The notes under the pieces were generated by a model. That model did no database searches. It worked only from the letters and a program-made list of their open reading frames with translations, and was not told the DNA's origin. This document shows positions 8,451-17,566 of a stretch of 64,000 nucleotides of DNA, piece after piece. Source of the stretch: JACVRW01 sp034664125 (GTDB lineage: Bacteria > Actinomycetota > Thermoleophilia > Solirubrobacterales > Thermoleophilaceae); assembly GCA_034664125.1 (NCBI GenBank), contig JAXDIG010000025.1, positions 1 to 64,000 on the forward strand, read 5' to 3'. The number at the start of each line of letters is the position of its first letter. Positions within the stretch are counted from its first letter, which is position 1. A program made the translations under genes and the position numbers.

Positions 8451-9068
8451 CTACCGCCGCTCGAGGGCCAGCCGCAGCCCGAGCGCCACCAGCACTGTGC
8501 CGGTCAGCGCGTCGAGCGAACGGCGCAGGCGCGAGCCCTTGAAGGCCTCCACGGCGCGCGACACCAGCCACGCGTACAGCGACAGCCAGGCGATCCCGAG
8601 CGCGATGTGCACGCCGGCCAGCAGCATGGAGATCAGCAGCGCGGGGTCCCCGGGGCCGATGAACTGGGGCAGGAACGTCGAGTAGAAGACCGCGATCTTG
8701 GGGTTGAAGAGGTTCGTCACCAGGCCCTGGCGGAAAGGCGACGAGCGACGGCCGCCGCTTTCGACGGCCGGCTGGTCCCCCCGCCGCGCCGCCAGCAGGC
8801 TCTGCACGCCCAGCCACACCAGGTAGAGGGCGCCCACCAGGCGCAGGGCGTCATAGGCGGTCTGCGACACCGCGAGCACGGCCGCCACGCCCAGGGCGGA
8901 CGCGATCGCCCACGCGAGGCAGCCGGCGGAGATGCCAAGGGTGGTGGCGAAGGCGTCGCGGCGACCGCCGGTGAACACGCTCCGGGCCACCATCGCCATG
9001 TCCGCACCCGGGGTGATCGTCAGCAGCGCGACGATCCCGACGAACAGCAGCGGGTGCTCCGGGATCAC
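8451..9068 (-). CDS. LysE/RhtB family amino-acid exporter
   Basis: This 205-residue protein has six hydrophobic segments. The family signature TPGADMAMVARSVFTGGRRDAFATTLGISAG lies near the N terminus and NLFNPKIAVFYSTFLPQF in the middle. These exporters move amino acids or homoserine lactones out of the cell. I take the GTG at 9068 (VIPEHPLLFVGIVALLTITPG), which overlaps the upstream stop by 4 bases, so it is co-transcribed with the beta-propeller gene. Confidence 0.85.
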   Translation of the reverse strand: MIPEHPLLFVGIVALLTITPGADMAMVARSVFTGGRRDAFATTLGISAGCLAWAIASALGVAAVLAVSQTAYDALRLVGALYLVWLGVQSLLAARRGDQPAVESGGRRSSPFRQGLVTNLFNPKIAVFYSTFLPQFIGPGDPALLISMLLAGVHIALGIAWLSLYAWLVSRAVEAFKGSRLRRSLDALTGTVLVALGLRLALERR

Positions 9069-10555
9069 CGGTCCGCGATGCCGACCGTTCCGCCCAGCAC
9101 GCCCGAGTAGAGCACTCCCTTGGGGCTGATCGTGAGGCCGGCGTAGTGGACGTTGAACAGCAGCCCGGTGCCAAGCAGGCGGCGCCACACCGTCTTGCCG
9201 GTGTGGAAGTCGACGGTGGTGAGGTACCAGGCGTCGGGCAACCCCTTGGGCTTGGTGTACAGGTAGATCAGGCCGTTGGCCAGGGAGAGCTTGGGCACGG
9301 TGCTGGGCGAGATCTCGGAGCTCTTCCAGACCGTCCGGCAACCCTTGCCGCCGCGCTGGATGTCCACGCGCTCGACGCCGGGCCGCGTGGTCTTGCCGTC
9401 GGAGGTCGCGTTGGGCGGCGGGGAGTAGCCGTAGTTGTTCTCGACGATCATCGAGCGGCCTGTGGCGATGATCGAGTTCTCCGTGGCGCCGGCGCCCTTG
9501 CGAAACACAGGCCGCTCGCAGACGAGGCGCCGCTGGCCGCGCTCGAGGTGCCTGGCCCGCCGCAGCACCACGACCTGCATCCGCGCGGCGTTGTCGGCGA
9601 TCGAGAGGTACCGCTTGCCCATCAGGGTCGGCGTGGTGCCGGAGCCGGCGTCGAACTGGCCGGGCTTCTGGATGCCCACGTTGTCGTAGCGCACGCGCCA
9701 GCTGACCTTCGGGGCGCCGGAGCGCTTCGCGTCGAAGCGGTACTGCGCCTTGTCGGTCACCACGAATACGCCACCGGTTTCGTCCATCGCGAACGAGTTG
9801 CCGATCGCCTCGTTGGTCCGGTGGGTGCCGAGCACGCGGCCGTCGGCGGGATCGAGCGCCCCGACGATGCCGTGCTGGCGGGTCACGAACCAGAGCCGCC
9901 CGCTCCAGTCCGGCAGGGCGGAGTTGAGCTGGTCGTCGGCGGGGATCACCGAGTTGAGGTCGTAGGTCTTGACGCGCTGCAGGGAGTCGCCCCTGATGGC
10001 CACGACGAAGATCTGACGGCCGACAGAGACGACCGCCCGGTCCTTGTTGTCCACGTAGAAGTAGGCGCCGCCCGGAGACTGCAGAGGGTTCACGCCGGGC
10101 GGGATGATCCGCGGGGGCAGCTGGTGGCTCGCGACCGTGTTGAGGTTCGCGTCCATCAGCCGCAGCTCGACGGCGGTGGCCGAGATGCACGTGGTGACCA
10201 GGCGGTCGCGCTTGTCGAATGCGATCGTGATGCCGCAGGAGCCGAGGCCGCCGGCCCCGTCGATCGACTGCGAGAACACGCGCATGTTGCCGCCGAGCGG
10301 ACCCGAGTTGCGGTACGTGTCGGTCTGGTAGGCGTCGTTGTGCACGGAGTTGCGCCCGTTGGGGGCCATGAAGGGATGCCGCGGGACGCGCGGGGCGGCC
10401 ACCGGGTGCGGCTTGGCCTTCTTGCCGCTGAAGACGGTCAGGCCCTCCAGCTCTGCTTGGTTCTGGGGGATGGGCGTAGGAGCGGCCGTGGCCGATGGTG
10501 CAAAGGCAACGGCAGCAAGCAGGGAGAGGCACGCGATCGCGGCGGTGAGCTTCAT
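9065..10555 (-). CDS. Secreted beta-propeller protein (PQQ/BamB-like repeats)
   Basis: The 496-residue product starts with a clear signal peptide (MKLTAAIACLSLLAAVAFAPSA, cleavage after ATAA). The rest is a series of beta-rich repeats with phrases such as DGRVLGTHRTNEAIGNSFAMDETGGVFVVTDKAQYRFD and GLTISPKGVLYSGVLGGTVGIADR. This is the pattern of a PQQ-like or quinoprotein propeller. No catalytic residues are recognisable, so it may be a structural or binding protein. It precedes and overlaps the LysE gene; the pairing has no obvious meaning. Confidence 0.6.
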   Translation of the reverse strand: MKLTAAIACLSLLAAVAFAPSATAAPTPIPQNQAELEGLTVFSGKKAKPHPVAAPRVPRHPFMAPNGRNSVHNDAYQTDTYRNSGPLGGNMRVFSQSIDGAGGLGSCGITIAFDKRDRLVTTCISATAVELRLMDANLNTVASHQLPPRIIPPGVNPLQSPGGAYFYVDNKDRAVVSVGRQIFVVAIRGDSLQRVKTYDLNSVIPADDQLNSALPDWSGRLWFVTRQHGIVGALDPADGRVLGTHRTNEAIGNSFAMDETGGVFVVTDKAQYRFDAKRSGAPKVSWRVRYDNVGIQKPGQFDAGSGTTPTLMGKRYLSIADNAARMQVVVLRRARHLERGQRRLVCERPVFRKGAGATENSIIATGRSMIVENNYGYSPPPNATSDGKTTRPGVERVDIQRGGKGCRTVWKSSEISPSTVPKLSLANGLIYLYTKPKGLPDAWYLTTVDFHTGKTVWRRLLGTGLLFNVHYAGLTISPKGVLYSGVLGGTVGIADR

Positions 10556-10642
10556 GGGTCGCGACGCTACAGGCTGGCGACGAATCGAATGTTGTTCATC
10601 ACATAGATGTCGAATATTCGATTCGCTCGCGCGTGGCGCCCG

Positions 10643-11578
10643 CTAGGCCGCGGCGCCCGTTCCCAGCTCGAAGCGCACGCCGGTCATCTCCTCGGAGACT
10701 TCCCAGAGCCGGCGGGCCACCTCCTCGTCGCGGGCCGCCTTGCTCGGCGCGACCGGCTCCGGGTGGCCGCGCTGCTCGGCGAAGCCGCCGGGGCCAGCGT
10801 AGGTGCCGCCGGGGAGTCCTGGCTCGGTGGCCGCGTAGAGCGTCGGCAGCGCGCCCATCTCGTCGCTCTGGGCGATCACGCGGTTCGACACGCTCATGAC
10901 CAGCCGATCCACCAGCGGCGGGCCGGCGGACTGCAGGTTGGTCGCGGCGTAGCCGGGGTGGGCGGCCATGCTCTTCACGCTCGAGCCGGCGGCCCGCAGG
11001 CGCCGCTCGAGCTCCAGGGCGAACAGCAGGTTGGCGAGCTTCGACTGCCCGTAGGCGCGCCAGCGGAAGTAGCGGTGCTCGCCGCCGAGGTTGTCGAACG
11101 CGATCCTCCCTGTCCGGTGCGCGGTGCTCGACAGCGTGACCACGCGCCCGTCCTCCCGCCCTTCCATCGAGCCGATCAGCAGCCCGGTCAGGGCGAAGTG
11201 GCCGAGGTGGTTGGTGCCGAACTGGAGCTCGAACCCGTCGGCCGTCTGGCTCCTGGGTGGGGCCATCACGCCCGCGTTGTTGATCAGCAGGTCGAGGCCG
11301 TCGTGGCGGCCGCGAAACCGCTCGGCGAACGCGCGGACGGAGTCGAGGCTCGACAGGTCGAGCTCCTCCAGCTCCAGCGGCGCGCCGGGCGCGGCGGCCT
11401 CGATCTCGCGACGCGCCGCCTCGCCCTTCGCCAGGTTGCGGCACGCAAGCACCACGGCGGCGCCCTTGCGCGCGAGCTCCCGGGCGGTCACGAGCCCCAG
11501 CCCGCTGTTCGCGCCCGTCACGACGGCGGTGCGGCCGCCCTGGTCGGGGATCCGCTCCGCCGTCCACTTCGAGTCCAT
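10643..11578 (-). CDS. SDR family oxidoreductase
   Basis: The 311-residue protein is a classical-type short-chain dehydrogenase/reductase of the retinol-dehydrogenase/WW-domain-oxidoreductase-like group. It has TGANSGLGLVTARELARKG for cofactor binding, NNAGVM, and the catalytic Ser and Y-x-x-x-K (YGQSKLAN). A preference for NADP(H) is suggested by the basic residue after the second strand (LACRNLAKGE). The substrate is unknown. Confidence 0.82.
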   Translation of the reverse strand: MDSKWTAERIPDQGGRTAVVTGANSGLGLVTARELARKGAAVVLACRNLAKGEAARREIEAAAPGAPLELEELDLSSLDSVRAFAERFRGRHDGLDLLINNAGVMAPPRSQTADGFELQFGTNHLGHFALTGLLIGSMEGREDGRVVTLSSTAHRTGRIAFDNLGGEHRYFRWRAYGQSKLANLLFALELERRLRAAGSSVKSMAAHPGYAATNLQSAGPPLVDRLVMSVSNRVIAQSDEMGALPTLYAATEPGLPGGTYAGPGGFAEQRGHPEPVAPSKAARDEEVARRLWEVSEEMTGVRFELGTGAAA

Positions 11579-11617
11579 CTCGCTCCCTCGTGGCCTGGGA
11601 GCCGAACGTACCAGTAA

Positions 11618-12841
11618 CTAGGTGAGCGCCGGCTCCGGCAGGGCGCGCACGCCCCCGCCGGCCTCGGCACGCCCGACTGGGCGGCGTCCCCAGTTCGCGC
11701 GAACGGCGAACTCGAGCAGCCGGTCGAGGTACGCGTCGACGCGCGGTACCCGGATGTCGACCGGCTCGAGGCCGGCGCGGGCGGCGCTCACGTCGAAGCG
11801 CAGACTCGACGCGAAGTACGGAAAGAACACCTGGCCGCGCTCCAGCCAGCGGCGCTGTGCCGGGTTGGCCCGCCGCAGCAGCAGCGGGTGCACGGCGCGC
11901 TTGTAGAGCGCCGGGGGAAGCACCCGCGCCGGTGGCCGGTCCAGGTGAGCGGCGGCGCGGTCGATCAGCTCGCCGACCGTGCCGGCCTCGGGCCCGGCGG
12001 CGAGGTTGAAGGTCTGGCCGGCGCGCTCGCCGGCCAGCGCGAGGATCGCGCGCGCCACGTAGCTGACCGGCACGATGTCGACCGGCGCGGAGCGGCGCGC
12101 CGGCACCACCGGCAGCGTGCCGGCGGCATAGGCGCGCAGCGGCGTATAGATGACGTTGAACGAGGGCGTCCAGCCGCTGCGCTCGTCGCCGACGACGATG
12201 CTCGGCCGGAAGATCTGGATCGGCAGGCGCGAGCGGTGCGCGCGTACGAGCAGCTCGGCCTCCCACTTGGAGCGCTCGTAGGTGTTGTTGAAGCCCTGGC
12301 CGCTCTCGAGGTCGTCCTCACCGAAGGTGCCGCGGTGCGTGCCGGCCACGTAGGCGGTCGACACGTGCGCGAAGCGGTGCAGCCCGCGGCGCAGCTGGAT
12401 CCAGGCGGCCAGCTCGAGCACCCGCTGCGTGCCCGCCACGTTGACCGCCCGCGCCTCGTCCAGCGGCAGCGCGAACGAAACCGAAGCCGCCGCGTGGATG
12501 ACCTCGTCCACCTGCTCGGCCAGCTCGTCGCGGCGCCGCGGGCTCAGCCCCAGGCCGGGCGCCAGCAGGTCGCCGGCCACCGCCTCGACGCGGTGCGCGT
12601 AGGCCTCCGCGTTCGGCAGGAGCGAGGAGAGCGTCTGCCGCACGCGCTCCGTCGCGGCCACCTGGCTCCGAGCACGCACCAGCGCCCACACCCGACGGTC
12701 GCCGTCCTCGAGCAGCCGGGCCATCAGCTCCATTCCGAGGAAGCCGGTGGCGCCGGTGATCAGGACGTCGCCGCGGGTGCGGGCGCCGGTGTCAGGAGAG
12801 AGGAACATCCGCCACCCAGGTTGGCGCAGCGCCGCCCGCAA
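11618..12841 (-). CDS. NAD-binding SDR family (thioester-reductase-like)
   Basis: This 407-residue extended SDR has VLITGATGFLGMELMARLLEDG, VIHAAASVSFALPLDEARAVNVAGT and the active-site TYERSKWEAE. It resembles the Male_sterile/thioester reductase domains that reduce fatty acyl thioesters, here standing alone without a carrier protein. An alternative ATG at 12808 (MFLSPDTG) would remove 11 residues that look unconserved. A 51-bp repeat lies 70 bases upstream in the same orientation. Confidence 0.75.
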   Translation of the reverse strand: MRAALRQPGWRMFLSPDTGARTRGDVLITGATGFLGMELMARLLEDGDRRVWALVRARSQVAATERVRQTLSSLLPNAEAYAHRVEAVAGDLLAPGLGLSPRRRDELAEQVDEVIHAAASVSFALPLDEARAVNVAGTQRVLELAAWIQLRRGLHRFAHVSTAYVAGTHRGTFGEDDLESGQGFNNTYERSKWEAELLVRAHRSRLPIQIFRPSIVVGDERSGWTPSFNVIYTPLRAYAAGTLPVVPARRSAPVDIVPVSYVARAILALAGERAGQTFNLAAGPEAGTVGELIDRAAAHLDRPPARVLPPALYKRAVHPLLLRRANPAQRRWLERGQVFFPYFASSLRFDVSAARAGLEPVDIRVPRVDAYLDRLLEFAVRANWGRRPVGRAEAGGGVRALPEPALT

Positions 12842-12910
12842 GTCATCCGACCGGCGGTAGGAAATTCAGGCCCGCGGGCTCGACCGCCGGGCCGGATCGT
12901 GGCCATTCGC

Positions 12911-12961
12911 ACCGAGTGCGGTAGTCAAAGCGCGCGCATATGACGCAGAACGGAGCAATCA
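12911..12961 (-). repeat. Extragenic 51-bp repeat, copy 1
   Basis: Read on the minus strand, this segment aligns without gaps to 51160-51210 on the plus strand, with about 43 of 51 identical bases. The core GCGTCATATGCGCGCG is identical in both. It lies between the end of the GNAT remnant and the start of the SDR gene at 12841, in the SDR gene's own direction. Function unknown. Confidence 0.75.
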
Positions 12962-12984
12962 CTCGGAGACGATGCCCGCGGCCG

Positions 12985-13003
12985 GCGAACGACAGCGACC
13001 AGG
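12985..13003 (-). repeat. Companion repeat of the 51-bp element
   Basis: On the minus strand it reads CCTGGTCGCTGTCGTTCGC, matching CCTGGCGCTGTCGTTTGC at 51221-51238 except for one indel and one substitution. Here it precedes the 51-bp core; in the second copy it follows it. Confidence 0.55.
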
Positions 13004-13248
13004 GCAGCGTGGACGGTGAAACCCAGCCCACCCCGCACTCCCAACCGGCGCGGGTCGCGTTGCGCCGCCATGCCGGACTAAAGCTGGCCCACGTCGCCTG
13101 AGCCCGAGGGGCGGGCCGATCTTGGGGCGGCATGGGTGGCAAAACGCGGCCCACCCCAGCTGGCGGCGCGTGTGTGCCGGGTTGGCCACCCGTTATGCAC
13201 CCGATCTCCTTCCCCAGCCGCCGTTTTACGCCCGCAGCCCCATGGCCC

Positions 13249-13577
13249 TCACGGCAACCTCCGCGACACCACCACCACGTCGTCCACCTCGTAGCCCAGC
13301 GCGGCGTAGAAGCCGCGCGATGGGGGCGGTCGAGGCCTGGCTGCGCGAGCGCGCGCACCGCCAGGTAATAGACCCAGCCCCGGTGGCCGTCGTGGCCGAC
13401 CATCGCAGTCGCGAGAAGCACCTCGGCGTCGATGCCGGCCAGCACCGTCGACGCCGGTCCGCCCAGAGCCAGCCGCAAGTCCTCGACGGGGTCGTTCCAC
13501 GGGCGCGTCAGGCCGACCTCGTGCCAAAGCTCGACGGCCGCGTCGAGCTGGGCGTGCGGCAGTGGGCGGATCAGCAC
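13249..13577 (-). pseudogene. GNAT acetyltransferase remnant with rearranged middle
   Basis: From GTG 13577 the frame reads LIRPLPHAQLDAAVELWHEV, then GLTRPWNDP and VGHDGHRGWVYYLAV, a clear YpeA-type N-acetyltransferase. The frame then breaks. The last part, GFYAALGYEVDDVVVVSRRLP, is the correct C terminus but in a different frame. The acetyl-CoA-binding middle, which should contain a R-G-x-G-R-A-L loop followed by AEAWLRERG, is missing. About 100 bases are lost. The expected AVEAWLRERA can be read on the opposite strand at the junction (about 13320-13355), as if a short piece had been inverted during the deletion. It is either a true pseudogene or an assembly artefact. Confidence 0.75.
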
Positions 13578-13579
13578 GG

Positions 13580-14347
13580 CTAGTCGATCAGCCGCTTCGA
13601 CATCCGCCGCACGGCCTCGCGCCACAGCACCAGCGCGAACACCATCAGCCCGGCCAGCCGCAGCGGGTCGGTCGCCTCGAAGCCGAAGCAGGCGTGGCGC
13701 ACCAGCACCACGAGCTGGTGCAGCGGGTTGAACTGTGCCGCGATCTGGAAGCCCTCGGGCAGCTGGTCGATCGGGAAGAACGTGCCCGCCACCAGGAACA
13801 GCGGCGTGATGACCAGCGTGGTCACGTAGCTGAACTGGTCGATCTTCGCCACGCTCGCCGCCGTGGCGATCCCGAACGCCGCGAATCCCAGCGCGGTGAT
13901 GAAGGCGTACAGCGGCACGATCAGCATGCCGGGCGCGGGATCGAGCCCGAACAGCATCGACACGAGCAGCGGGAAGCACCCGTAGATCCCGGAGCGGATG
14001 CCGATCCAGAGCATCTCCGCCGTCACGAGCTCCTCGACGTCGACCGGCGCGGCCAGGATCGCGTCGTAGGTGCGCTGGAAGCGCTCCTTCACGAACGAGC
14101 CGAACATCGCCGGCAGCGCGCTCGAGAAGATCACCGCCGTGGCCACCATGCCGGTGCCCACGAACTCCACGTAGTCGAGCCCGTCGACCTTCTTGACGAT
14201 CGTCGACCCCAGCCCGACCCCGAAGGCGAGCAGGTAGATGGCCGGCTCCAGGACGCTGGAGAACGTCGCGGACTTCCAGAAGCTGCGGAAGTTCGCCACC
14301 TCGCGGCTCATCACGCCGGTGATCGCGGCCGGCTCCAGGCGTCTCAT
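13580..14347 (-). CDS. ABC-2 type permease, NodJ-like
   Basis: The 255-residue membrane protein has six hydrophobic segments, with VKERFQRTYDAILAAPVDVEELVTAEMLW facing the ATPase. The NodJ-type layout is clear, including the final NPLHQLVVLVRHACFG. It is coupled to the ATPase gene by an ATGA overlap. The GNAT remnant follows 2 bases after its stop. The exported substrate is unknown. Confidence 0.85.
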   Translation of the reverse strand: MRRLEPAAITGVMSREVANFRSFWKSATFSSVLEPAIYLLAFGVGLGSTIVKKVDGLDYVEFVGTGMVATAVIFSSALPAMFGSFVKERFQRTYDAILAAPVDVEELVTAEMLWIGIRSGIYGCFPLLVSMLFGLDPAPGMLIVPLYAFITALGFAAFGIATAASVAKIDQFSYVTTLVITPLFLVAGTFFPIDQLPEGFQIAAQFNPLHQLVVLVRHACFGFEATDPLRLAGLMVFALVLWREAVRRMSKRLID

Positions 14348-15234
14348 TCGGCCTCCTCCCCGGTGAGTAGGACGAACACGTCCTCGAGCGACGCGGCGCG
14401 GCGCACGGCCTCCGGTGGGATGGCCCCGTCGCTCGCGCGCTCCGCTCCGACGATCGCCACCGCGGGTCCCGCCGGGCGCACCGTCAGGCCCTGCGCTTCG
14501 GCCCCCGCGCGCACCTCGGCCAGGCGCTCCGGCGGCCCGTACACCTCCGCCGTCTCGCGCCCGGCGTACTTGGCGATCAGCTCGCCCGGCTTTCCGCGGG
14601 CGATGATCTTCCCGTGCGTCATCACCGCCACCTCGTCAGCCAGCCGCTGCGCCTCCTCGATGTAGTGGGTGGACATCAGGATCGTCACCCCCTGCGAGCG
14701 CAGCAGGTCCACCAGCGACCACAGCTGGGTGCGGATCTGCGGGTCGAGGCCCACGGTCGGCTCGTCGAGCAGCATCAGGGCCGGCTCGTGCATGAGGCCG
14801 CGCGCGAGCAGCAGCCGGCGGCGCATCCCGCCCGACAGCTGATCGACGGAGTCGGTGCGCCGGTCGGTGAGGCGCGCCAGCGCCAGGCCCTTGTCCACCG
14901 CGGCGCGCACGTCCTTGACTCGGTACAGCCGCGCGAACACCGCGAGGTTGTCCTGCACCGAAACATCTACGTCGAGGTTGTCCAGCTGGGGCACCACCCC
15001 CATCTCGGCGCGCGCCTCCTTGGCCTCGGCCGGGAGCTCGTGGCCGAGCACCCGCAGCGAGCCCTCGTCGGCGATCGCCTGGCCCGTGAGCAGCCGCATG
15101 GTTGTCGACTTGCCGGCGCCGTTCGGGCCGAGCAGCCCGAGGCAGATTCCGCGCGGCACGTCGAGGTCGAGGCCATCCACAGCCGTGATGTCGCCGAAGC
15201 GCTTGACCACCCCTTTGAGCTCGATGGCCGGCAC
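14344..15234 (-). CDS. ABC transporter ATPase, NodI-like
   Basis: The 296-residue ATPase has GPNGAGKST Walker A near residue 38, LSGGMRRRLLLARGLMHEP signature and LMLLDEPTVGLDP Walker B. The C-terminal part ends in RRAASLEDVFVLLTGEEAE, as in NodI/DrrA-type export ATPases. The GTG at 15234 (VPAIELKGVVKRFG) is the likely start because the frame upstream lacks family sequence. Confidence 0.85.
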   Translation of the reverse strand: MPAIELKGVVKRFGDITAVDGLDLDVPRGICLGLLGPNGAGKSTTMRLLTGQAIADEGSLRVLGHELPAEAKEARAEMGVVPQLDNLDVDVSVQDNLAVFARLYRVKDVRAAVDKGLALARLTDRRTDSVDQLSGGMRRRLLLARGLMHEPALMLLDEPTVGLDPQIRTQLWSLVDLLRSQGVTILMSTHYIEEAQRLADEVAVMTHGKIIARGKPGELIAKYAGRETAEVYGPPERLAEVRAGAEAQGLTVRPAGPAVAIVGAERASDGAIPPEAVRRAASLEDVFVLLTGEEAE

Positions 15235-15373
15235 GGTCCTCGACCCTAGAGCAGCGCCTCGGTCGACCGGCGGGCGAAAGCGGCGGCGCAATCTTTATCC
15301 ACGCGTATAAGGCGTGCCGACCCCCGCTCCAGATAGCTTCACGGTGGCCCCCCTTCCGGAGAGAGAACCATCT

Positions 15374-17521
15374 ATGCCCAGAGTTCGCCAGACCAACGTA
15401 ACCGCCGCTCGCTGGAGCCCCAACGGAGGGGCGCTCGGAGCGGTCGACCTGACCGAGCCGTTCAGCTACCCGCACGGCGAGAACGTGTTCTCGCAGGCGG
15501 TCCAGCGCCAACGGCTCCCCAAGGAAACCTTCAAGCGGCTGCAGCGCGTGCTGTCCCAGGGCGAGGCGCTCGACACCTCGCTCGCCGACGCTGTCGCGCT
15601 GGCCATGAAGGAGTGGGCGCTCGAGAAGGGCGCGACCCACTACACGCACGTCTTCCAGCCGCTGACGGGGCTGACGGCCGAGAAGCACGACTCGTTCTTC
15701 GGCCCCGCCGGCGACGGCCTGGCGCTGCCCGACTTCTCGGGCAAGGAGCTGATCCAGGGCGAGCCGGACGCCTCGTCGTTCCCGACCGGCGGAGTGCGTG
15801 CCACCTTCGAGGCGCGCGGCTACACCGCCTGGGACCCGACCAGCCCGGCCTTCATCCTCGAGAACCCCAACGGCGCGCTGCTGTGCATCCCGACGGCGTT
15901 CGCCTCATGGACCGGTGAGGCCCTCGATGCCAAGATTCCGCTGTTGCGTTCGATGGACGCCCTCTCGCGCTCGGCGGTGCGCGCGCTGCACCTGCTCGGC
16001 GACGAGCAGTCCCAGCGCGTGTTCACCACGGTGGGCCCGGAGCAGGAGTACTTCCTGATCGACGAGCAGTACTACTTCGAGCGCCCCGACCTGATCAGCA
16101 CCGGGCGCACGCTGTTCGGCGCCAAGCCGCCCAAGGGCCACGAGCTGGACGATCACTACTTCGGCTCGATCCCCGAGCGGGTGCTCGCCTTCATGATGGA
16201 CTCCGAGCTCGAGCTGGCCAAGCTGGGCGTGCCCGTCAAGACGCGCCACAACGAGGTGGCCCCGGGCCAGTACGAGATCGCGCCGATCTTCGAGAACTCG
16301 AACGTCGGATCGGACCACCAGCAGCTGACGATGCAGGTCATGCGGCGGGTGGCGCGCAAGTACGGGCTCGTCTGCCTGCTGCACGAGAAGCCGTTCGCGG
16401 GCGTCAACGGGTCCGGCAAGCACAACAACTGGTCGATGAGCACCGACACCGGCCACAACCTGCTCGAGCCGGGCGACACCCCGGCGGACAACCTCAACTT
16501 CCTGTTCTTCTGCGCGGCCGTGATTCAGGCCGTGGACTCACACCAGGGCCTGCTGCGGGCCTCGGTCGCGGACATCGGGCAGGACCACCGGCTCGGCGCC
16601 AACGAGGCGCCGCCCGCGATCATCTCGATCTTCCTCGGCGCCGAGCTGGAGAAGGTGTTCGACGCGATCGCGTCGGGCGAGGGCGACCCTCACACCCCGG
16701 CGGCGGTGCTCGGGCTCGGCACGCCGGTGCTGCCCCCGCTGCCGATGCACGGCGGCGACCGCAACCGCACGTCGCCGTTCGCCTTCACAGGCAACAAGTT
16801 CGAGTTCCGCGCGCTCGGGTCGAGCATGTCGCTCGCCTTCCCGAACACCGTGCTGAACACGATCGTGGCGGAGGCGATCGACGAGCTGGCGGACAAGCTG
16901 GAGGCCGAGGTCAACGGCGGCACCGACCTCGACGAGGCGCTGGCCGAAGTGGTCAAGCAGGCCTACGGCGAGCACAAGCGGGTGATCTTCGCCGGCGACA
17001 ACTACAGCGACGAGTGGCACGCCGAGGCGGAGGCGCGCGGGCTCAAGAACCTGCGCACCACGCCCGAAGCGCTCCCGGAGGTGCTCGCGGAGCCCACGGT
17101 GGCGGCATTCGGGAAGTACGAGGTGCTGTCGCAGCGCGAGTTGGAGTCGCGCTACGAGGTGTGGGTCGAGCAGTACACCATCCGCGCCAACATCGAGGCC
17201 GAGACGGCCGCGGTGATCGCGAAGACGATGCTGCTGCCCGCGGCGCTGCGCCACGTGGCGCTGGTCGAGGCGGCGGGCATGGACGAGCTCGCGGCGGAGG
17301 CGCGCTCGCTGGCCGCGTCGTTCGTCGAGGCGATCCGCGAGCTCGAGGCCGCGAACTCCTACCCGGACGGCGTCGAGGGGCTGGAGCTGGCGGAGTACGC
17401 CCGCGACAACCAGCTCACGGCGATGGCGCGCGTGCGCGAGGTGGGCGACGAGCTGGAGAAGATCGTCGCCGACGACCTCTGGCCGCTGCCGAAGTACTCG
17501 GAGATCCTGTTCATCAAGTAA
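15374..17521 (+). CDS. glnN: Glutamine synthetase type III
   Basis: The 715-residue length is typical of GSIII (about 700-730), far above GSI or GSII. It contains the GSIII-N region, the glutamate-binding VGPEQEYFLID, the TRHNEVAPGQYEIAPIFE segment special to GSIII, KPFAGVNGSGKHNNWSM and GDRNRTSPFAFTGNKFEFRALGS. It assimilates ammonium into glutamine at the cost of ATP. The ATG at 15374 has GGAGAGAG upstream. It stands alone with no PII gene beside it. With Amt (59994) and GmaS (54400) the window carries three parts of ammonium/methylamine nitrogen handling. Confidence 0.93.
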   Translation: MPRVRQTNVTAARWSPNGGALGAVDLTEPFSYPHGENVFSQAVQRQRLPKETFKRLQRVLSQGEALDTSLADAVALAMKEWALEKGATHYTHVFQPLTGLTAEKHDSFFGPAGDGLALPDFSGKELIQGEPDASSFPTGGVRATFEARGYTAWDPTSPAFILENPNGALLCIPTAFASWTGEALDAKIPLLRSMDALSRSAVRALHLLGDEQSQRVFTTVGPEQEYFLIDEQYYFERPDLISTGRTLFGAKPPKGHELDDHYFGSIPERVLAFMMDSELELAKLGVPVKTRHNEVAPGQYEIAPIFENSNVGSDHQQLTMQVMRRVARKYGLVCLLHEKPFAGVNGSGKHNNWSMSTDTGHNLLEPGDTPADNLNFLFFCAAVIQAVDSHQGLLRASVADIGQDHRLGANEAPPAIISIFLGAELEKVFDAIASGEGDPHTPAAVLGLGTPVLPPLPMHGGDRNRTSPFAFTGNKFEFRALGSSMSLAFPNTVLNTIVAEAIDELADKLEAEVNGGTDLDEALAEVVKQAYGEHKRVIFAGDNYSDEWHAEAEARGLKNLRTTPEALPEVLAEPTVAAFGKYEVLSQRELESRYEVWVEQYTIRANIEAETAAVIAKTMLLPAALRHVALVEAAGMDELAAEARSLAASFVEAIRELEAANSYPDGVEGLELAEYARDNQLTAMARVREVGDELEKIVADDLWPLPKYSEILFIK

Positions 17522-17566
17522 TCGAGCCTTCTACACCTTGATGGCGGAGCCGGGTAGGGTGTCGAC

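Larger units (their letters stand above)
12842..13248. other. 407-base intergenic region with repeats
   Basis: No convincing gene is present. The region holds the 51-bp repeat copy (12911-12961) and a short companion repeat (12985-13003). It also has a loose inverted repeat pairing roughly 13054-13076 with 13129-13152. Reading frames that cross it have no codon-position signal of the kind the real genes show. Confidence 0.6.

Noticed and set aside
12843..13979. A long minus-strand frame across the GNAT remnant and the intergenic region
   Set aside because: Only the short part matching GNAT has family sequence; the rest is frame carry-over without codon bias.
15374..17521. Type III glutamine synthetase as part of the methylamine operon
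   Set aside because: It lies 39 kb from gmaS on its own and has the length and motifs of an ordinary GSIII.
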